Shown here in pieces: positions 42,462 through 51,974 of a stretch of DNA of 64,000 nt. Source of the stretch: Microthrixaceae bacterium (GTDB lineage: Bacteria > Actinomycetota > Acidimicrobiia > Acidimicrobiales > Poriferisodalaceae); assembly GCA_011523825.1 (NCBI GenBank), contig WTFX01000026.1, positions 392,321-456,320 on the forward strand. The letters run 5' to 3'. The translations under genes and the position numbers were made by a program. Each line of letters begins with the position of its first letter. The first letter of the stretch is position 1. The notes beneath the pieces are model-generated. The model was given only the letters and a program-made list of their open reading frames with translations. It was not told where the DNA came from and ran no database searches.

Positions 42462-43565
42462 TCAGCCCCGGAAGCTGCCGCGGCGACCCCCGGGATTCTC
42501 GCGGGGGCCGTAGTAGCCGAAGGTCCAGCCCGGCATCTGCTCCCACTCGATGCGTCCCACCTCGGCTGCGTAGCGCTCGGTCGCAGCGATCAGCGCATCC
42601 TCGGCTGCATAGTCGAACGGGTCCTGCAGCCGGGCCAGCACGCCGGCGTCGCCAGGCAGGTGTGCCGCCTGCCACCGCACGGTGCGCCGCAGGCCATCGG
42701 TGGGGTCCACCTTGTCGCGGTAGCCGAGCTGGCGGCGGATCTTCTCGGTGCTGAGGATGCTGTGCGCCGACGAGTGGTTGAGCAGGAACGGTCCGCCAGG
42801 TGCCGCCAGCTCACCGGGCACCGAGACGAGCTCGAAGGGATTGCCGAGCTCGTCGCCGATGATCTGCGCGATCTGCGCATACGTGAACTGCCGATCGTCG
42901 CCCACGTTGTAGATCTCGCCCGCCGACGCATCGATGCGGTCGACCGCCAGCAGCACCCCCGAGGTGGCGTTCTCGACGAACGCCGACGTCGCGACCGTCA
43001 AGCCGCCGTCGGGCACGATGATCCGCCGCCGGCCGTCGAGCGCACGCTTGACCAGCGTCCACTCCCGGGGCAGCACCTGGTTGGGGCCGTAGATGTACGG
43101 GTAGCGGAAGTGCGTGGCATCGGGGTGCAGCGAGAACGTCAGCTCCTCCGACTCGGTCATCTTGAGCGGCTTGGGCCCCGAGCGCTCGTCGCCCACCAGG
43201 CGATCATCCTCGTTCGTCGGCACCGCCATTCCCTCGGGAAACTCAACGGACGGCTCGGCGTACCCGCTGTACACCGGCACGCCGCCGATCGAGATGAGGC
43301 GCGGCGTGCGGCCCGCAAGCACCTGCACGATGGCCCGGAGCCGGCCGTACATCGCGAACACCACGTCGAACGTGCGGCCCTCGATCGAACCCCGGAAGGC
43401 CTCCTCGTCAAACGGATCGGTGTGGATGTGCTCGAGGTGATCGGGAATCGTGTCCACCTCGTGCCGCCCCGTGTGCAGGATCGTCACGGTGTGCCCGCGG
43501 TCCACCAGCCCGTTCACGATGTGAGGCCCAGTCGGCCCCGTCCCCCCAATGACCAGGATGTTCAT
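42462..43565 (-). CDS. NAD-dependent epimerase/dehydratase
   Basis: A 367-residue extended-SDR protein with MNILVIGGTGPTGPHIVNGL (NAD motif), SIGGVPVYSGYAEPS, RYPYIYGPNQVLPREW and GEIYNVGDDRQFTYAQIA, as in sugar-nucleotide epimerases and reductases. The active-site Tyr is in FRYPYIYGPN rather than the usual YxxxK, so this may be an atypical member. The open frame continues another 2 kb upstream but without family signal; ATG 43565 is the true start. Confidence 0.85.
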   Translation of the reverse strand: MNILVIGGTGPTGPHIVNGLVDRGHTVTILHTGRHEVDTIPDHLEHIHTDPFDEEAFRGSIEGRTFDVVFAMYGRLRAIVQVLAGRTPRLISIGGVPVYSGYAEPSVEFPEGMAVPTNEDDRLVGDERSGPKPLKMTESEELTFSLHPDATHFRYPYIYGPNQVLPREWTLVKRALDGRRRIIVPDGGLTVATSAFVENATSGVLLAVDRIDASAGEIYNVGDDRQFTYAQIAQIIGDELGNPFELVSVPGELAAPGGPFLLNHSSAHSILSTEKIRRQLGYRDKVDPTDGLRRTVRWQAAHLPGDAGVLARLQDPFDYAAEDALIAATERYAAEVGRIEWEQMPGWTFGYYGPRENPGGRRGSFRG

Positions 43566-43718
43566 CCAGCCAGCTTGGTCCACCGCCAACGGCGACGCTC
43601 GTGACAACGGCGGAGTGAACGGAACCCGTGTGCCCACGGACAGGACCGCTGAGGCGCTGGCGAGTAGGTTCGCAGCGGTTCTTGCTTCTTTGAGCTGCGA
43701 GCGGACCGAAACGCACAC

Positions 43719-44909
43719 ATGCCTGACTTGACCGGCCCCGGACCGCTGGACGGCATCCGTGTCGTCGAGATCGCTACCTTCATCGCCGCGCCGGGCGGTT
43801 CGCACCTGTTGGCCTCGCAGGGCGCCGAGGTCATCAAGGTCGAGGACTTGGTGGTGGGTGACCCGCTGCGCATGTTCGGGTCGAGCCGTAACGGCATGTC
43901 GGGCTGGTTCGCCAACATCAACGCCGGCAAGCGCTCGCTCGCCATGGACATTGCCTCGGCACCCGGCAGGGAAGTCATGGCCGACCTGCTCGACACTGCC
44001 GATGTGTTCGTGCAGGCGTACCGGCCTGGCGTCGCCGAACGGCTGGGCATCGGCGAGGCCGACGTGCGCAGGCGCAACCCGAAGATCGTCTACGTCTCGA
44101 TCAGCGGCTTCGGCCGAGACGGGCCATATTCGAAACGGCCTGCCTACGACGCGGTCATCCAGGGCTGGTCCGGCATCGCCGCCGTGCAGGGCGGCGACGG
44201 CGAGCCGCAGTTCGTGAAGAGCTTCATCCCCGACAAGGTCACCTCGCTCACCTGGACCCAGGCTGTCTGCGCGGCGCTGTTCGCCCGTGAGCGCACCGGC
44301 CGGGGCGAGCACGTGGAGCTGTCGTTGCTGGATTCGGCGGTCAGCTTCATGTGGCCCGACGCGATGATGGACCACACGGTGCTGGCCGACGACGCCGACC
44401 ACCGTCCGAACCTGCTGGCCGATTACCGGCTGCTGGCGTGCCGGGACGGTTACGTGGCGATGATGCCGCTGACCGACGCGCACTGGAAGGGTGTGGCCGA
44501 CGCCTTTGGCCGCCCCGACCTGCTCACCGACCCCCGCTTCGCCGAACCGGGACCGCGGGCAGCGCATTTCGGCGACATGATCGACACGCTCGGCGAGGTG
44601 GTCGCCGACGTGGCCCGCGACGATGTGGTTGAGCGGCTCATCGCCGCTGACGTGCCGGTGGCACCGGCCCTGCGCCCCGACGAGATCGCCGCCGACCCGC
44701 AGGTGCAGCACTCGGGCGTGGTGCGGGAAGTCAACCACCCCATCGTGGGACCGATACGCCAGCACCGTCCCGCAGCGCTGTTCGCAGGCGGCACGCCCGA
44801 ACTGCGCCACGCCGTTGAGCGCGGCGCCGACACCGATCGGATTCTGAGCGAGCTGGGCCGATCGCCTGCCGCCATCGCCGAACTGCGTGCCGACGGAATC
44901 GTGAAGTAG
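43719..44909 (+). CDS. CaiB/BaiF family class III CoA-transferase
   Basis: A 396-residue protein with PGPLDGIRVVEIATFIAAPG, EVIKVEDLVVGDPLRMFGSS, NAGKRSLAMDI and the catalytic Asp region in VFVQAYRPGVAERLGIGEAD. It moves CoA between carboxylic acids. The acyl-CoA-dehydrogenase-fold enzyme follows 24 bp later, so the two probably act in sequence on one acid. Confidence 0.9.
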   Translation: MPDLTGPGPLDGIRVVEIATFIAAPGGSHLLASQGAEVIKVEDLVVGDPLRMFGSSRNGMSGWFANINAGKRSLAMDIASAPGREVMADLLDTADVFVQAYRPGVAERLGIGEADVRRRNPKIVYVSISGFGRDGPYSKRPAYDAVIQGWSGIAAVQGGDGEPQFVKSFIPDKVTSLTWTQAVCAALFARERTGRGEHVELSLLDSAVSFMWPDAMMDHTVLADDADHRPNLLADYRLLACRDGYVAMMPLTDAHWKGVADAFGRPDLLTDPRFAEPGPRAAHFGDMIDTLGEVVADVARDDVVERLIAADVPVAPALRPDEIAADPQVQHSGVVREVNHPIVGPIRQHRPAALFAGGTPELRHAVERGADTDRILSELGRSPAAIAELRADGIVK

Positions 44910-44933
44910 GAATAGCGACGTGGGAAGAGCGAG

Positions 44934-46085
44934 ATGAGCGCAAACCTGCGCATCGACGAGCGCATCGGCTCGGTGCTCGCTGCCGAAGCGGCCTGGAACG
45001 AGGAGCACCGCCACCTCTCTGAACAGTCCCTGTCGGCGCTGCGCGAATCCGGCGCGCTGCGGCTGCTGGTGCCCGAGCGGGTCGGCGGCGACGAGCTGAC
45101 CTTCGCCGACATGGTCGCCAACGTGCGTGAGGCCGCCCTCTACGACGGCGCGGCTGCCTGGGTGCTGATGGTGCTCGTGGGGCATAGCTGGATGCTCGGC
45201 TCGATGAGCGAGGACCTCCAGGACGAGGTGTACGGGGCCGACCTCGACACGATCGTGCCGGGCTCGCTGGCCCCCGTCGGCTCGGCCGCTGAGACCGACG
45301 GCGGCTGGCTGGTCGACGGGCGCTGGCCGTTCACCAGCGGCGCGGTCTGGGGCGACTGGTTCCTGCTCGGCTCCCAGGTGCTGGCGCCCGGCGAGCGTCC
45401 CCGCCTGATCCACGTCGTGATGCCTCGCGCCGACATCACCGTCGATGACAACTGGCACGCGATCGGCCTGCGCGGCACCGGCTCGTGCGATGTCGTCGCC
45501 GAGCAGGCGTTCGTACCCACCCACCGCATGCTCGACTCGGGCGAGCTGCTGGGTGCCCGCTCGCCGTGGTCAGCTCGCCACCGCACTTCGCTGTACCACA
45601 CGCCGGTGCTGCCGGGACTGTCGGTGCATGTCGCCGCGACGGCGCTCGGGCTCGCACGGGCCGGACTCGACGATGCCGCCGACCGCTTCGGCGTCCAGGA
45701 CGACCGCTACATGGGAACCGCCAAAGCCAACCGCCCGGGATTGCACATGCGCCTGGCCGAGGCCAACACCGAGGTGCGAGCCGCCGAGCTGCTCATCGCC
45801 GACACCGTCGAGCTGCTGCGCCAGGCCGCAGAAGGCAACGACTCCAAGACGCTGCGAGCCCACGCCAAGTACCAGGGCACCTACGCCATCGAGCTGTGCC
45901 GCCGGGCACTCGACCAGGTTGCCAACGCCGCCGGCGGCCGGGCGCTCTTCGATGGCAGCCGCCTGCAGCAGGCCTTCCGGGACGTCACGATGGCCTCCCA
46001 GCACCAGGTCGCCGATCTCGACACGGTCGGTGAGGCCTATGGCCGCACCCGCCTCGGCATGGACCCCGGCCCCCACCCGCTGTAG
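44934..46085 (+). CDS. Acyl-CoA dehydrogenase-fold flavoprotein
   Basis: A 383-residue protein. The middle beta domain has WHAIGLRGTGSCDVVAEQAF and the C-terminal domain is of the type-2 kind seen in flavin-dependent hydroxylases (HpaH/HsaA-like). The usual catalytic Glu of true acyl-CoA dehydrogenases is not evident. It is therefore either an acyl-CoA dehydrogenase or a two-component flavin monooxygenase. It is in an operon with the CaiB gene. Confidence 0.8.
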   Translation: MSANLRIDERIGSVLAAEAAWNEEHRHLSEQSLSALRESGALRLLVPERVGGDELTFADMVANVREAALYDGAAAWVLMVLVGHSWMLGSMSEDLQDEVYGADLDTIVPGSLAPVGSAAETDGGWLVDGRWPFTSGAVWGDWFLLGSQVLAPGERPRLIHVVMPRADITVDDNWHAIGLRGTGSCDVVAEQAFVPTHRMLDSGELLGARSPWSARHRTSLYHTPVLPGLSVHVAATALGLARAGLDDAADRFGVQDDRYMGTAKANRPGLHMRLAEANTEVRAAELLIADTVELLRQAAEGNDSKTLRAHAKYQGTYAIELCRRALDQVANAAGGRALFDGSRLQQAFRDVTMASQHQVADLDTVGEAYGRTRLGMDPGPHPL

Positions 46086-46119
46086 CTCGACTGCCGGCAA
46101 TACGAAATATGTGACCGTT

Positions 46120-46169
46120 CGCGGACATGAACTACTGAGATACTGGCAAGAAGCCGGTTCATGTCCGCG
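46120..46169. terminator. Long hairpin between the flavoprotein and lipoprotein genes
   Basis: CGCGGACATGAAC (46120-46132) and GTTCATGTCCGCG (46157-46169) are perfect 13-base arms around a 24-base loop. It begins 35 bp after the flavoprotein stop and ends 37 bp before the next gene. There is no T-run, so it may be a bidirectional barrier, an operator or a transcript-end hairpin rather than a classical terminator. Confidence 0.5.
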
Positions 46170-46205
46170 GCGCTCATCCGGCAGCGCCGCCATTCCGGCG
46201 AGGAG

Positions 46206-47264
46206 ATGATGATCGTGAAGGCTCGCTTGGCGAGACTCGCTGCTGCTCTTGCGGCTGTCGCGCTGGTTGTCGCCGCATGTGGTGATGGCGCCAGCGACGG
46301 CGATGGGGGAGATGCCGCTACGCAAGCGACATCTGCACCGGCAACCACCGCAGCGCCCCCGACCAGCGCGGCTCCCACCACGGCGCCGCCGGCAACGACC
46401 GCGGCAGCCAGCGAGCTGCCGACCGATGCGATGGGCTTGCTGATTGCCGCCATCGAGAACAGCGCCGTGCCATCCGTGCGCGGCGAGATGCGCTTGGACA
46501 TGGCCGAGATGGCGAGCGTGGCCGTGCAGTTCGAGACAGACGGCAACCAGAACCACTCGATCACGATGCAATTCGCGGAGATGATGGGTCCCGACGGCGA
46601 GGGTCTTGGCATCGAGATCCGATTTGTCGACGGCGATCAGTACGTGCAGTTCGTGGTTCCCGAGGGGATGCAAGGCCTCGTCGGCGACGCGATGCCCGAG
46701 GGCTGGTTCACGCTCGACCCAGAGGCAGCCGCCGGGATGGGAATCGTGTGCCCCTCACCCGTCCCCGGCGGGACGTCGATGAGCGGCGTGTGCCAGCTGC
46801 CGAACGACAACACCTTCCTGATCGAGCACGTGACTGATGCCGAGATCGTCGGTCAAGACGACCTCGACGGGCTGGCTGTGTCCCACGTTCAGTTCCGGGT
46901 CGATGCAGCGGCGCTGGCGGCGGCAACCGTCGCCACGTTCGACGGTGATGACGGCACCGCAGGCGGCATTCCCTTCGGCGGGGACTTCGGCCCAGAAGAG
47001 CTCATCTTCGACGTCTGGATCGACGGCGACGGCCTCATCAGGCGCTTGAGCCTCGACTTGGGCGCCGTCATGGAACAGCTCATGGGCGATGCGGATGAGA
47101 CCGAATCAGACGGCTTCGGGGACGCGTTCGCCAGCCTGTTCGACGTCACCAACGTCATCAACTACTACGACTACGGCGCCGACATCACCATCGAGGCGCC
47201 GCCCGCGGACGAGATCGTCGGCGATTTTGGCGACATGATGGGGGCGGGAATGGGAGCCGGCTGA
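46206..47264 (+). CDS. LppX/LprG-like lipoprotein
   Basis: About 352 residues. It has lipobox LVVAAC, a Thr/Ala/Pro stalk, then a domain beginning LLIAAIENSAVPSVRGEMRL with alternating beta strands (VSHVQFRVDAAAL; DVWIDGDGLIRRLSLDLGAV). This is like mycobacterial LppX/LprAFG proteins that carry lipids across the envelope. ATG 46206, ATG 46209 and GTG 46215 are all possible; GTG 46215 gives the best spacing from AGGAG. Confidence 0.75.
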   Translation: MMIVKARLARLAAALAAVALVVAACGDGASDGDGGDAATQATSAPATTAAPPTSAAPTTAPPATTAAASELPTDAMGLLIAAIENSAVPSVRGEMRLDMAEMASVAVQFETDGNQNHSITMQFAEMMGPDGEGLGIEIRFVDGDQYVQFVVPEGMQGLVGDAMPEGWFTLDPEAAAGMGIVCPSPVPGGTSMSGVCQLPNDNTFLIEHVTDAEIVGQDDLDGLAVSHVQFRVDAAALAAATVATFDGDDGTAGGIPFGGDFGPEELIFDVWIDGDGLIRRLSLDLGAVMEQLMGDADETESDGFGDAFASLFDVTNVINYYDYGADITIEAPPADEIVGDFGDMMGAGMGAG

Positions 47265-47277
47265 CAGGAGAGCAGCG

Positions 47278-48072
47278 ATGTCGTTGGAATGGGAGACCGT
47301 GCGGGTGAACGGCGACGGGCCGGTGCGCCACCTGGTGCTCAACCGCCCGGAGGTTCACAACGCCGTCAACTCCCAGCTCATCGCCGACGTCCACGCTGCC
47401 TGCCTGGCGCTCGATGCCGACCCCAGCGTGCGGGTGGTGATCGTGCGCGGCGAGGGCCGCAGCCTCTCCTCGGGCGCCGATCTCAAACAGCGGCGCGGCA
47501 CCAGCCTTGACGCGATGCTCGGCTCCAAGGCGGGCGCCCGCATGTACGACACGCTGATGCACCTCAACGCCGTCACCATCTGCCTCTGCCACGGCTACAT
47601 GATCGGCGGGGGAGGGGTGCTGCCGGCCGCGTGCGACTTCCGCATCGGCAGCCCGTCCATCAGCCTCACCCTCAATGAGGTCAGCATCGGCTTCAACCTG
47701 ACGTGGCACTCGGTGCCGGCGCTGGTGAACCTGGTCGGCCCGCACCGCGCCAAGGAGATGCTGATCCTGGGCCGCACGTACGGCATGGACGAGCTGGACG
47801 GGTGGGGTTTCTTCACCGAGACGGTAGCCAGCGATGACGAGCTGGTGCCGGCCGCCGAACGCCTGGCCGAGGCCATCGTGAACCAGCCGCCGGTGCCGGT
47901 CACGTCGTCGAAGGCGTCCATCAATGCGCAGGCCATGCCGCTCGGACGGGCCATCAACCACCTCGACCACGTCGCCGTGGGTTACATGGGCAAGAGCGAG
48001 AGCTCGCGCACCGCCGTGCGCAGCTACTTCGACCGCGACGACCCCGACGCCCGCGCCTGGTCCGACGACTGA
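47278..48072 (+). CDS. Enoyl-CoA hydratase/isomerase family protein
   Basis: A 264-residue crotonase-fold protein. It has VRHLVLNRPEVHNAVNSQLI at the start, the oxyanion-hole segment EGRSLSSGADLK and a Gly-rich loop HGYMIGGGGVLPAACDFRIG. One of the two usual catalytic Glu positions is occupied by Ser/Asn residues (SLTLNEVSIGFN), so it may be an isomerase or hydrolase. It is 13 bp after the lipoprotein stop. Confidence 0.85.
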   Translation: MSLEWETVRVNGDGPVRHLVLNRPEVHNAVNSQLIADVHAACLALDADPSVRVVIVRGEGRSLSSGADLKQRRGTSLDAMLGSKAGARMYDTLMHLNAVTICLCHGYMIGGGGVLPAACDFRIGSPSISLTLNEVSIGFNLTWHSVPALVNLVGPHRAKEMLILGRTYGMDELDGWGFFTETVASDDELVPAAERLAEAIVNQPPVPVTSSKASINAQAMPLGRAINHLDHVAVGYMGKSESSRTAVRSYFDRDDPDARAWSDD

Positions 48073-48080
48073 GCAGGGCG

Positions 48081-48563
48081 ATGGCTGGGTCCGGCAGCGC
48101 AGAGTCCGAGGGTGTCGAACCCGAAGGTCTCGAGCCCGGCGACCCGCCGGCGGTTGGCGCAGGAGCCGGCGCTGCCGGGCCGAGCCGGCGCGACCGGGGC
48201 TGGCCGAACCAGCGCACTCTGCTGCTGTACCTGGTGGGCGGGCTGCTGATCGCCACGATCCCCGTTGTCGTGGCACGCTTCGTCGACCAGCCCCCCGGTG
48301 ACACCTACACCATCGACATCCCGCCGGGGACGGCCGCTGCCCTCGCAGCCGGTCAGGACGTCGAGGTCATTCCCGACGAGCTGGACCTCACGCTGCGTGA
48401 TGTGCTGATCATCGTGAACCGCGACTCGGTGGCGCACACCATCGGCCCATTCGAGATCGGGCCGGGCGAACAATCCGAGCACTCGTTCAACGAGGTGGCC
48501 GCCATCAGCGCCTACTGCTCGCTGCACCCCTCCGGCAGCATCAGCATCTCCATCGGCGAGTGA
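48081..48563 (+). CDS. Membrane-anchored cupredoxin-like protein
   Basis: A 160-residue protein. A hydrophilic N-terminus precedes one membrane helix (RTLLLYLVGGLLIATIPVVV). A compact cupredoxin-like domain follows with copper-ligand candidates His in DSVAHTIGP and Cys/His in SAYCSLHPS. The usual axial Met is not seen. The copper site is inferred. It follows the enoyl-CoA hydratase gene by 8 bp. Confidence 0.65.
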   Translation: MAGSGSAESEGVEPEGLEPGDPPAVGAGAGAAGPSRRDRGWPNQRTLLLYLVGGLLIATIPVVVARFVDQPPGDTYTIDIPPGTAAALAAGQDVEVIPDELDLTLRDVLIIVNRDSVAHTIGPFEIGPGEQSEHSFNEVAAISAYCSLHPSGSISISIGE

Positions 48564-48641
48564 ATCTGGAAGCCTGAGACGTCGTCGGCCCACCGGAACT
48601 CGGAACGGCAGGCACAGATGCCGCAGCGGGCGCGTGACCCC

Positions 48642-49520
48642 TTACTGCTCCCTGCAAGCCGGCAGGGCCTCGTCGGCGAACTGCACGATCGCGTCTTCGG
48701 GTCGTCCCATGCGCAGCGCCGCGGTGTTGACCAGCAGCCGCTGCACGCCGTGGTCGCGGTAGGTCTCCAATCCTTCAAGACCCTCGCGGTGGTAGTTCCA
48801 GTACGCGGTCAGCGCCAGCTCGGCCGGGTCACGCCCCTGCCGGTCGCACTCGGCATGCATCTCTTCGATCAGGCGCTTGAAGTCGTCGAGGTCCTTGTGG
48901 ATCACGTACCAGCCGTCCCCACGGGCCACCAGTCGTCGGATGGCCGGCGGCGTCGTGCCGCCGATCAGCAGCGGCATGCGGGGTCGCTGAACCGGTGTCG
49001 GCAGCATCGAGAATCCGGTCCAGTCCAGGAACTCGCCCCGGAAGTCCACGTCCTCGCCGGTCCACGCGGCGGTCATGGCGTCGATGTACTCATCGGCGCG
49101 AGCGCCCCGGCGGTCGAACGGCACGCCGAGCGCGTCGAATTCCTCCTCCAGCCAGCCCACGCCGACGCCGAGTTCCAGCCGCCCGCCCGACAGGTGGTCG
49201 AGCGATGACGCCTGCTTGGCGAAGTACAGGGCATTGGCCTGGGTGACGATGTTGACGCCGGTGCCGAGCCGCAGGTGCTGCGTGGCCCCGGCGACGAACG
49301 TCAGTGCGATGAACGGGTCGGTGAAGCCCTGGTCTGACGGGATCGACAGCTTGCCGCTGGGGTTGTACGGGTACCGGCTCTCGTAGTCGTGCGGCACGAT
49401 GACGTGCTCGAAGGTCCACACCGACTCGTAGCCGAGCTCCTCGAGCTGCTGGGCGAACGACCGCAGGTAGCCGGGATCGAGGTAGGCGGCCGAGTTGATG
49501 GGTGTGATGCCGACGTGCAT
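48642..49520 (-). CDS. LLM class F420-dependent oxidoreductase
   Basis: About 292 residues, a luciferase-like barrel: MHVGITPINSAAYLDPGYLR, ESVWTFEHVIVPHDY, RLGTGVNIVTQANALYFAKQ, SGGRLELGVGVGWLEEEFDA and MPLLIGGTTPPAIRRLVARG. It belongs to the F420 subfamily common in actinobacteria and reduces or oxidises an unknown substrate. ATG 49520 fits better than 49538. Confidence 0.88.
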   Translation of the reverse strand: MHVGITPINSAAYLDPGYLRSFAQQLEELGYESVWTFEHVIVPHDYESRYPYNPSGKLSIPSDQGFTDPFIALTFVAGATQHLRLGTGVNIVTQANALYFAKQASSLDHLSGGRLELGVGVGWLEEEFDALGVPFDRRGARADEYIDAMTAAWTGEDVDFRGEFLDWTGFSMLPTPVQRPRMPLLIGGTTPPAIRRLVARGDGWYVIHKDLDDFKRLIEEMHAECDRQGRDPAELALTAYWNYHREGLEGLETYRDHGVQRLLVNTAALRMGRPEDAIVQFADEALPACREQ

Positions 49521-49679
49521 CCGCGGGACTGTACGCAAGACCCGCGGCGGGTGCCGGAGGCCCGGTCACCCACGCCCGCCAGTCAGTTCAACCCGGCAGC
49601 TCCGTGAGCCGATGCGACCCATCAGCCCAGCGTTCCGCGCAGTCGTGCATGCAGCGGCCCGGTGCGCCAAGCTGTTGCG

Positions 49680-51038
49680 ATGCCGGGGGACGCTGTGTCA
49701 CAGAACGCCGTGTTCGCCGTGGAGCGTGCCTCCGTCTACACGCCTGCGTACCGCGAGCGGGTCCAGCGCCGTACGGTCGTGGTGCTCATCGCCAGCCAGG
49801 CCGCCGGCGGCTTTGGCCTGGTGGCCACCTACATCGTGAGCGCGCTGCTGGCCGAGGACATCACCGGCAGCTCCACGCTGGCAACCATCGCGGCGAGCAG
49901 CCTGTCCATCGGCTCGGCCTCGGTCGCCGCTCCGATGTCGAAGCTCATGAACAAGTACGGCCGCCGGTCGGGCCTGCGCTTCGGCTACCTGGTGGGCGCT
50001 GGGGGCGCCACGCTGGCGGTGCTCGGAGCGATCCTGCTCAGCTACCCGCTGCTGTGCCTGGGCGTGTTCGGCGCTGGCGCCGGCAACGCCGCCAACCTGG
50101 CCACCCGCTACGCCGCATCGGACTTGGCGCAGGAGAACCGGCGCGCCAGCACCATCAGCATGATCGTGTGGGCCACCACGTTCGGCTCCTACACCGGGTC
50201 GGTGGTGTCGGGCTACGCGAGCGAGGTGGGTGTGTCACTGGGACTGCCCGACAAGACCGGCTCGTACGTGTTTGCCGGTGTCATGTTCCTGCTGGCGGCG
50301 GCGATCGTGGAGATCTTCCTGCGCCCCGACCCGCTGCACATGGCCAACGAGATGGCGGCCGAGGGCGTCGCCAACGGCACCCGCAAGGCCGAGGCGAAGC
50401 CGACCGTGCGCGAGGCGATCTCGCTGATCATGCAGCGGAGCGAGGCCCGCCTCGCCGTGTTCGCCATGATCGTCAGCCAGGTGACGATGGTGGGGGTGAT
50501 GGCGCTCACCCCGCTGCACATGAACGCGGGCGATCAATCCCAGAACGTCATCGGCCACATGATGGGTTTCCACATCTTGGGCATGTACCTGCTGTCGCCC
50601 CTGGTCGGCCGGCTCACCGACACGGTCGGCAAGTACCCGATGCTGTATCTCGCGGGAGGACTCTGCACCTGGGGGGCGTGGTGGGCGGCCGTGACGCCGC
50701 CCGCTGGCGTGCTCGGTGTGTTCATGGGCAACTTCCTCATCGGGCTGGGCTGGTGCTTCGGCGTGGTGGCCGCGTCGAGCCTGCTGGTGGAGCTGTATCC
50801 GATCCATCAGCGGGTATCGGTGCAGGGCGTGGGCGACTTCGCGATGCTCGGCGCGGGCGCCATGGCGGGCCTGAGCTCGGGAGCGCTGTACGAGACGTTC
50901 CAGTACCGCGGCGTGAACTACGCCAATGCACTGTTCGGCGTCGCGCTGATCCTGGCCACGTTCCTCACCTACACCGGCGTGCGCCGGGCGATGCGACGCC
51001 CGGAACATCAGCAGCGAGCTGCAGTCGCTGCCGGCTGA
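49680..51038 (+). CDS. MFS transporter
   Basis: About 452 residues with 12 predicted helices. MFS blocks are KLMNKYGRRSGLRFGYLVGA between helices 2 and 3 and VGRLTDTVGKYPMLYLAGG in the second half. A long central loop (NEMAAEGVANGTRKAEAKPT) separates the halves. It is a drug or metabolite exporter-type protein; the substrate is unknown. It stands alone and divergent from the F420 enzyme gene. Confidence 0.9.
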   Translation: MPGDAVSQNAVFAVERASVYTPAYRERVQRRTVVVLIASQAAGGFGLVATYIVSALLAEDITGSSTLATIAASSLSIGSASVAAPMSKLMNKYGRRSGLRFGYLVGAGGATLAVLGAILLSYPLLCLGVFGAGAGNAANLATRYAASDLAQENRRASTISMIVWATTFGSYTGSVVSGYASEVGVSLGLPDKTGSYVFAGVMFLLAAAIVEIFLRPDPLHMANEMAAEGVANGTRKAEAKPTVREAISLIMQRSEARLAVFAMIVSQVTMVGVMALTPLHMNAGDQSQNVIGHMMGFHILGMYLLSPLVGRLTDTVGKYPMLYLAGGLCTWGAWWAAVTPPAGVLGVFMGNFLIGLGWCFGVVAASSLLVELYPIHQRVSVQGVGDFAMLGAGAMAGLSSGALYETFQYRGVNYANALFGVALILATFLTYTGVRRAMRRPEHQQRAAVAAG

Positions 51039-51060
51039 ATTGCGGCGCTGGCTCAACCTG

Positions 51061-51885
51061 TTACGGCGCAATGAAGCGGTGCTCGTGCTCGCTGTTGACC
51101 GTGACGTGGACGGTCTCGCCGCTGGCGATCTCGCCGAGATGCACGATGGCGTCGAGTTCGAGGTCACGGTCTGAGCAGTCCTGCGCCCACGGCAGCGGTT
51201 CAGGCACGAAGGCGGTCACCGTGACGGCGTAGCGGTTGCCGTCACTGGTGACGTCTTCCCGGCCGATGTGGTAGCAGCCGTCTTCGCGTGAGATGGCGAA
51301 GTCGACCCGCAGGTAGCCGTCGCTGCCTGAGGTGGTGATGCCTTCCCACAGCATCTCGACGCCGGTGACGTGTACCGGCGCCTCGACCCGTTGGGGGTCG
51401 GTGCGGCTCCAGCCCTCGGGCGTCAGCTCGGGCGGCGGCTCCACCATCACCAGCGTCATGTCGACACGCCGGGGGTTGCCACGGGTGATGACGTCGTACG
51501 CCGTGTCGTTGGTGAACGCCATGCGGCCGTCACCTTCAGTGATGACCGCTGAGATCGAGTACGTGTTGCGGTCGTCGATCTCGTCGCTCGCATAGCGCAG
51601 GTCGAAGTCGATCGGCACTTGGCCGGGACTGCTGATGACCTGCTCGGAGATGAGCACTGCCGCGGCATCGGCGTAGCTGGTGTCACGCAGCTGGACGGTC
51701 ACGACCGCGTCGGGAGACAGCGCGATGCGCTCCCGGTAGGTGATGGTGCCCCTCACCGACGCGTCGGCACCTACCGGCTCGATGACCGACTCTGTCGTGG
51801 CGTCGTAGGGCGCGCACGCCGCCGCAACGAGCGCGAGCGCGGATGTCACGCCGACGGCCGCCATCGCTCGCTGAATCCTGTGCAT
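51061..51885 (-). CDS. YbaY-domain lipoprotein
   Basis: About 274 residues. It has lipobox LVAAAC, then a YbaY-type beta domain (VRGTITYRERIALSPDAVVT, PIDFDLRYASDEIDDRNTYS, DVITRGNPRRVDMTLVMV). A second beta-rich part holds two Cys (DGCYHIGR; WAQDCSDRD). It is outer-envelope in location; the role is unknown. ATG 51885 sets the signal peptide correctly. Confidence 0.8.
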   Translation of the reverse strand: MHRIQRAMAAVGVTSALALVAAACAPYDATTESVIEPVGADASVRGTITYRERIALSPDAVVTVQLRDTSYADAAAVLISEQVISSPGQVPIDFDLRYASDEIDDRNTYSISAVITEGDGRMAFTNDTAYDVITRGNPRRVDMTLVMVEPPPELTPEGWSRTDPQRVEAPVHVTGVEMLWEGITTSGSDGYLRVDFAISREDGCYHIGREDVTSDGNRYAVTVTAFVPEPLPWAQDCSDRDLELDAIVHLGEIASGETVHVTVNSEHEHRFIAP

Positions 51886-51974
51886 CGGTCGCCCTTCGTG
51901 GGCACCGCGAAGCGCGGTACCGGTCGCTGCTTCATTCATTCCAACGCACCGACACCGCCCTCGGTTCCGCCGTA

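Noticed and set aside
43566..45524. A very long open frame that continues upstream of the epimerase start on the minus strand for about 650 codons.
   Set aside because: It is antisense to two well-supported genes (CaiB and the flavoprotein) and shows no family signal. High GC keeps the frame open.
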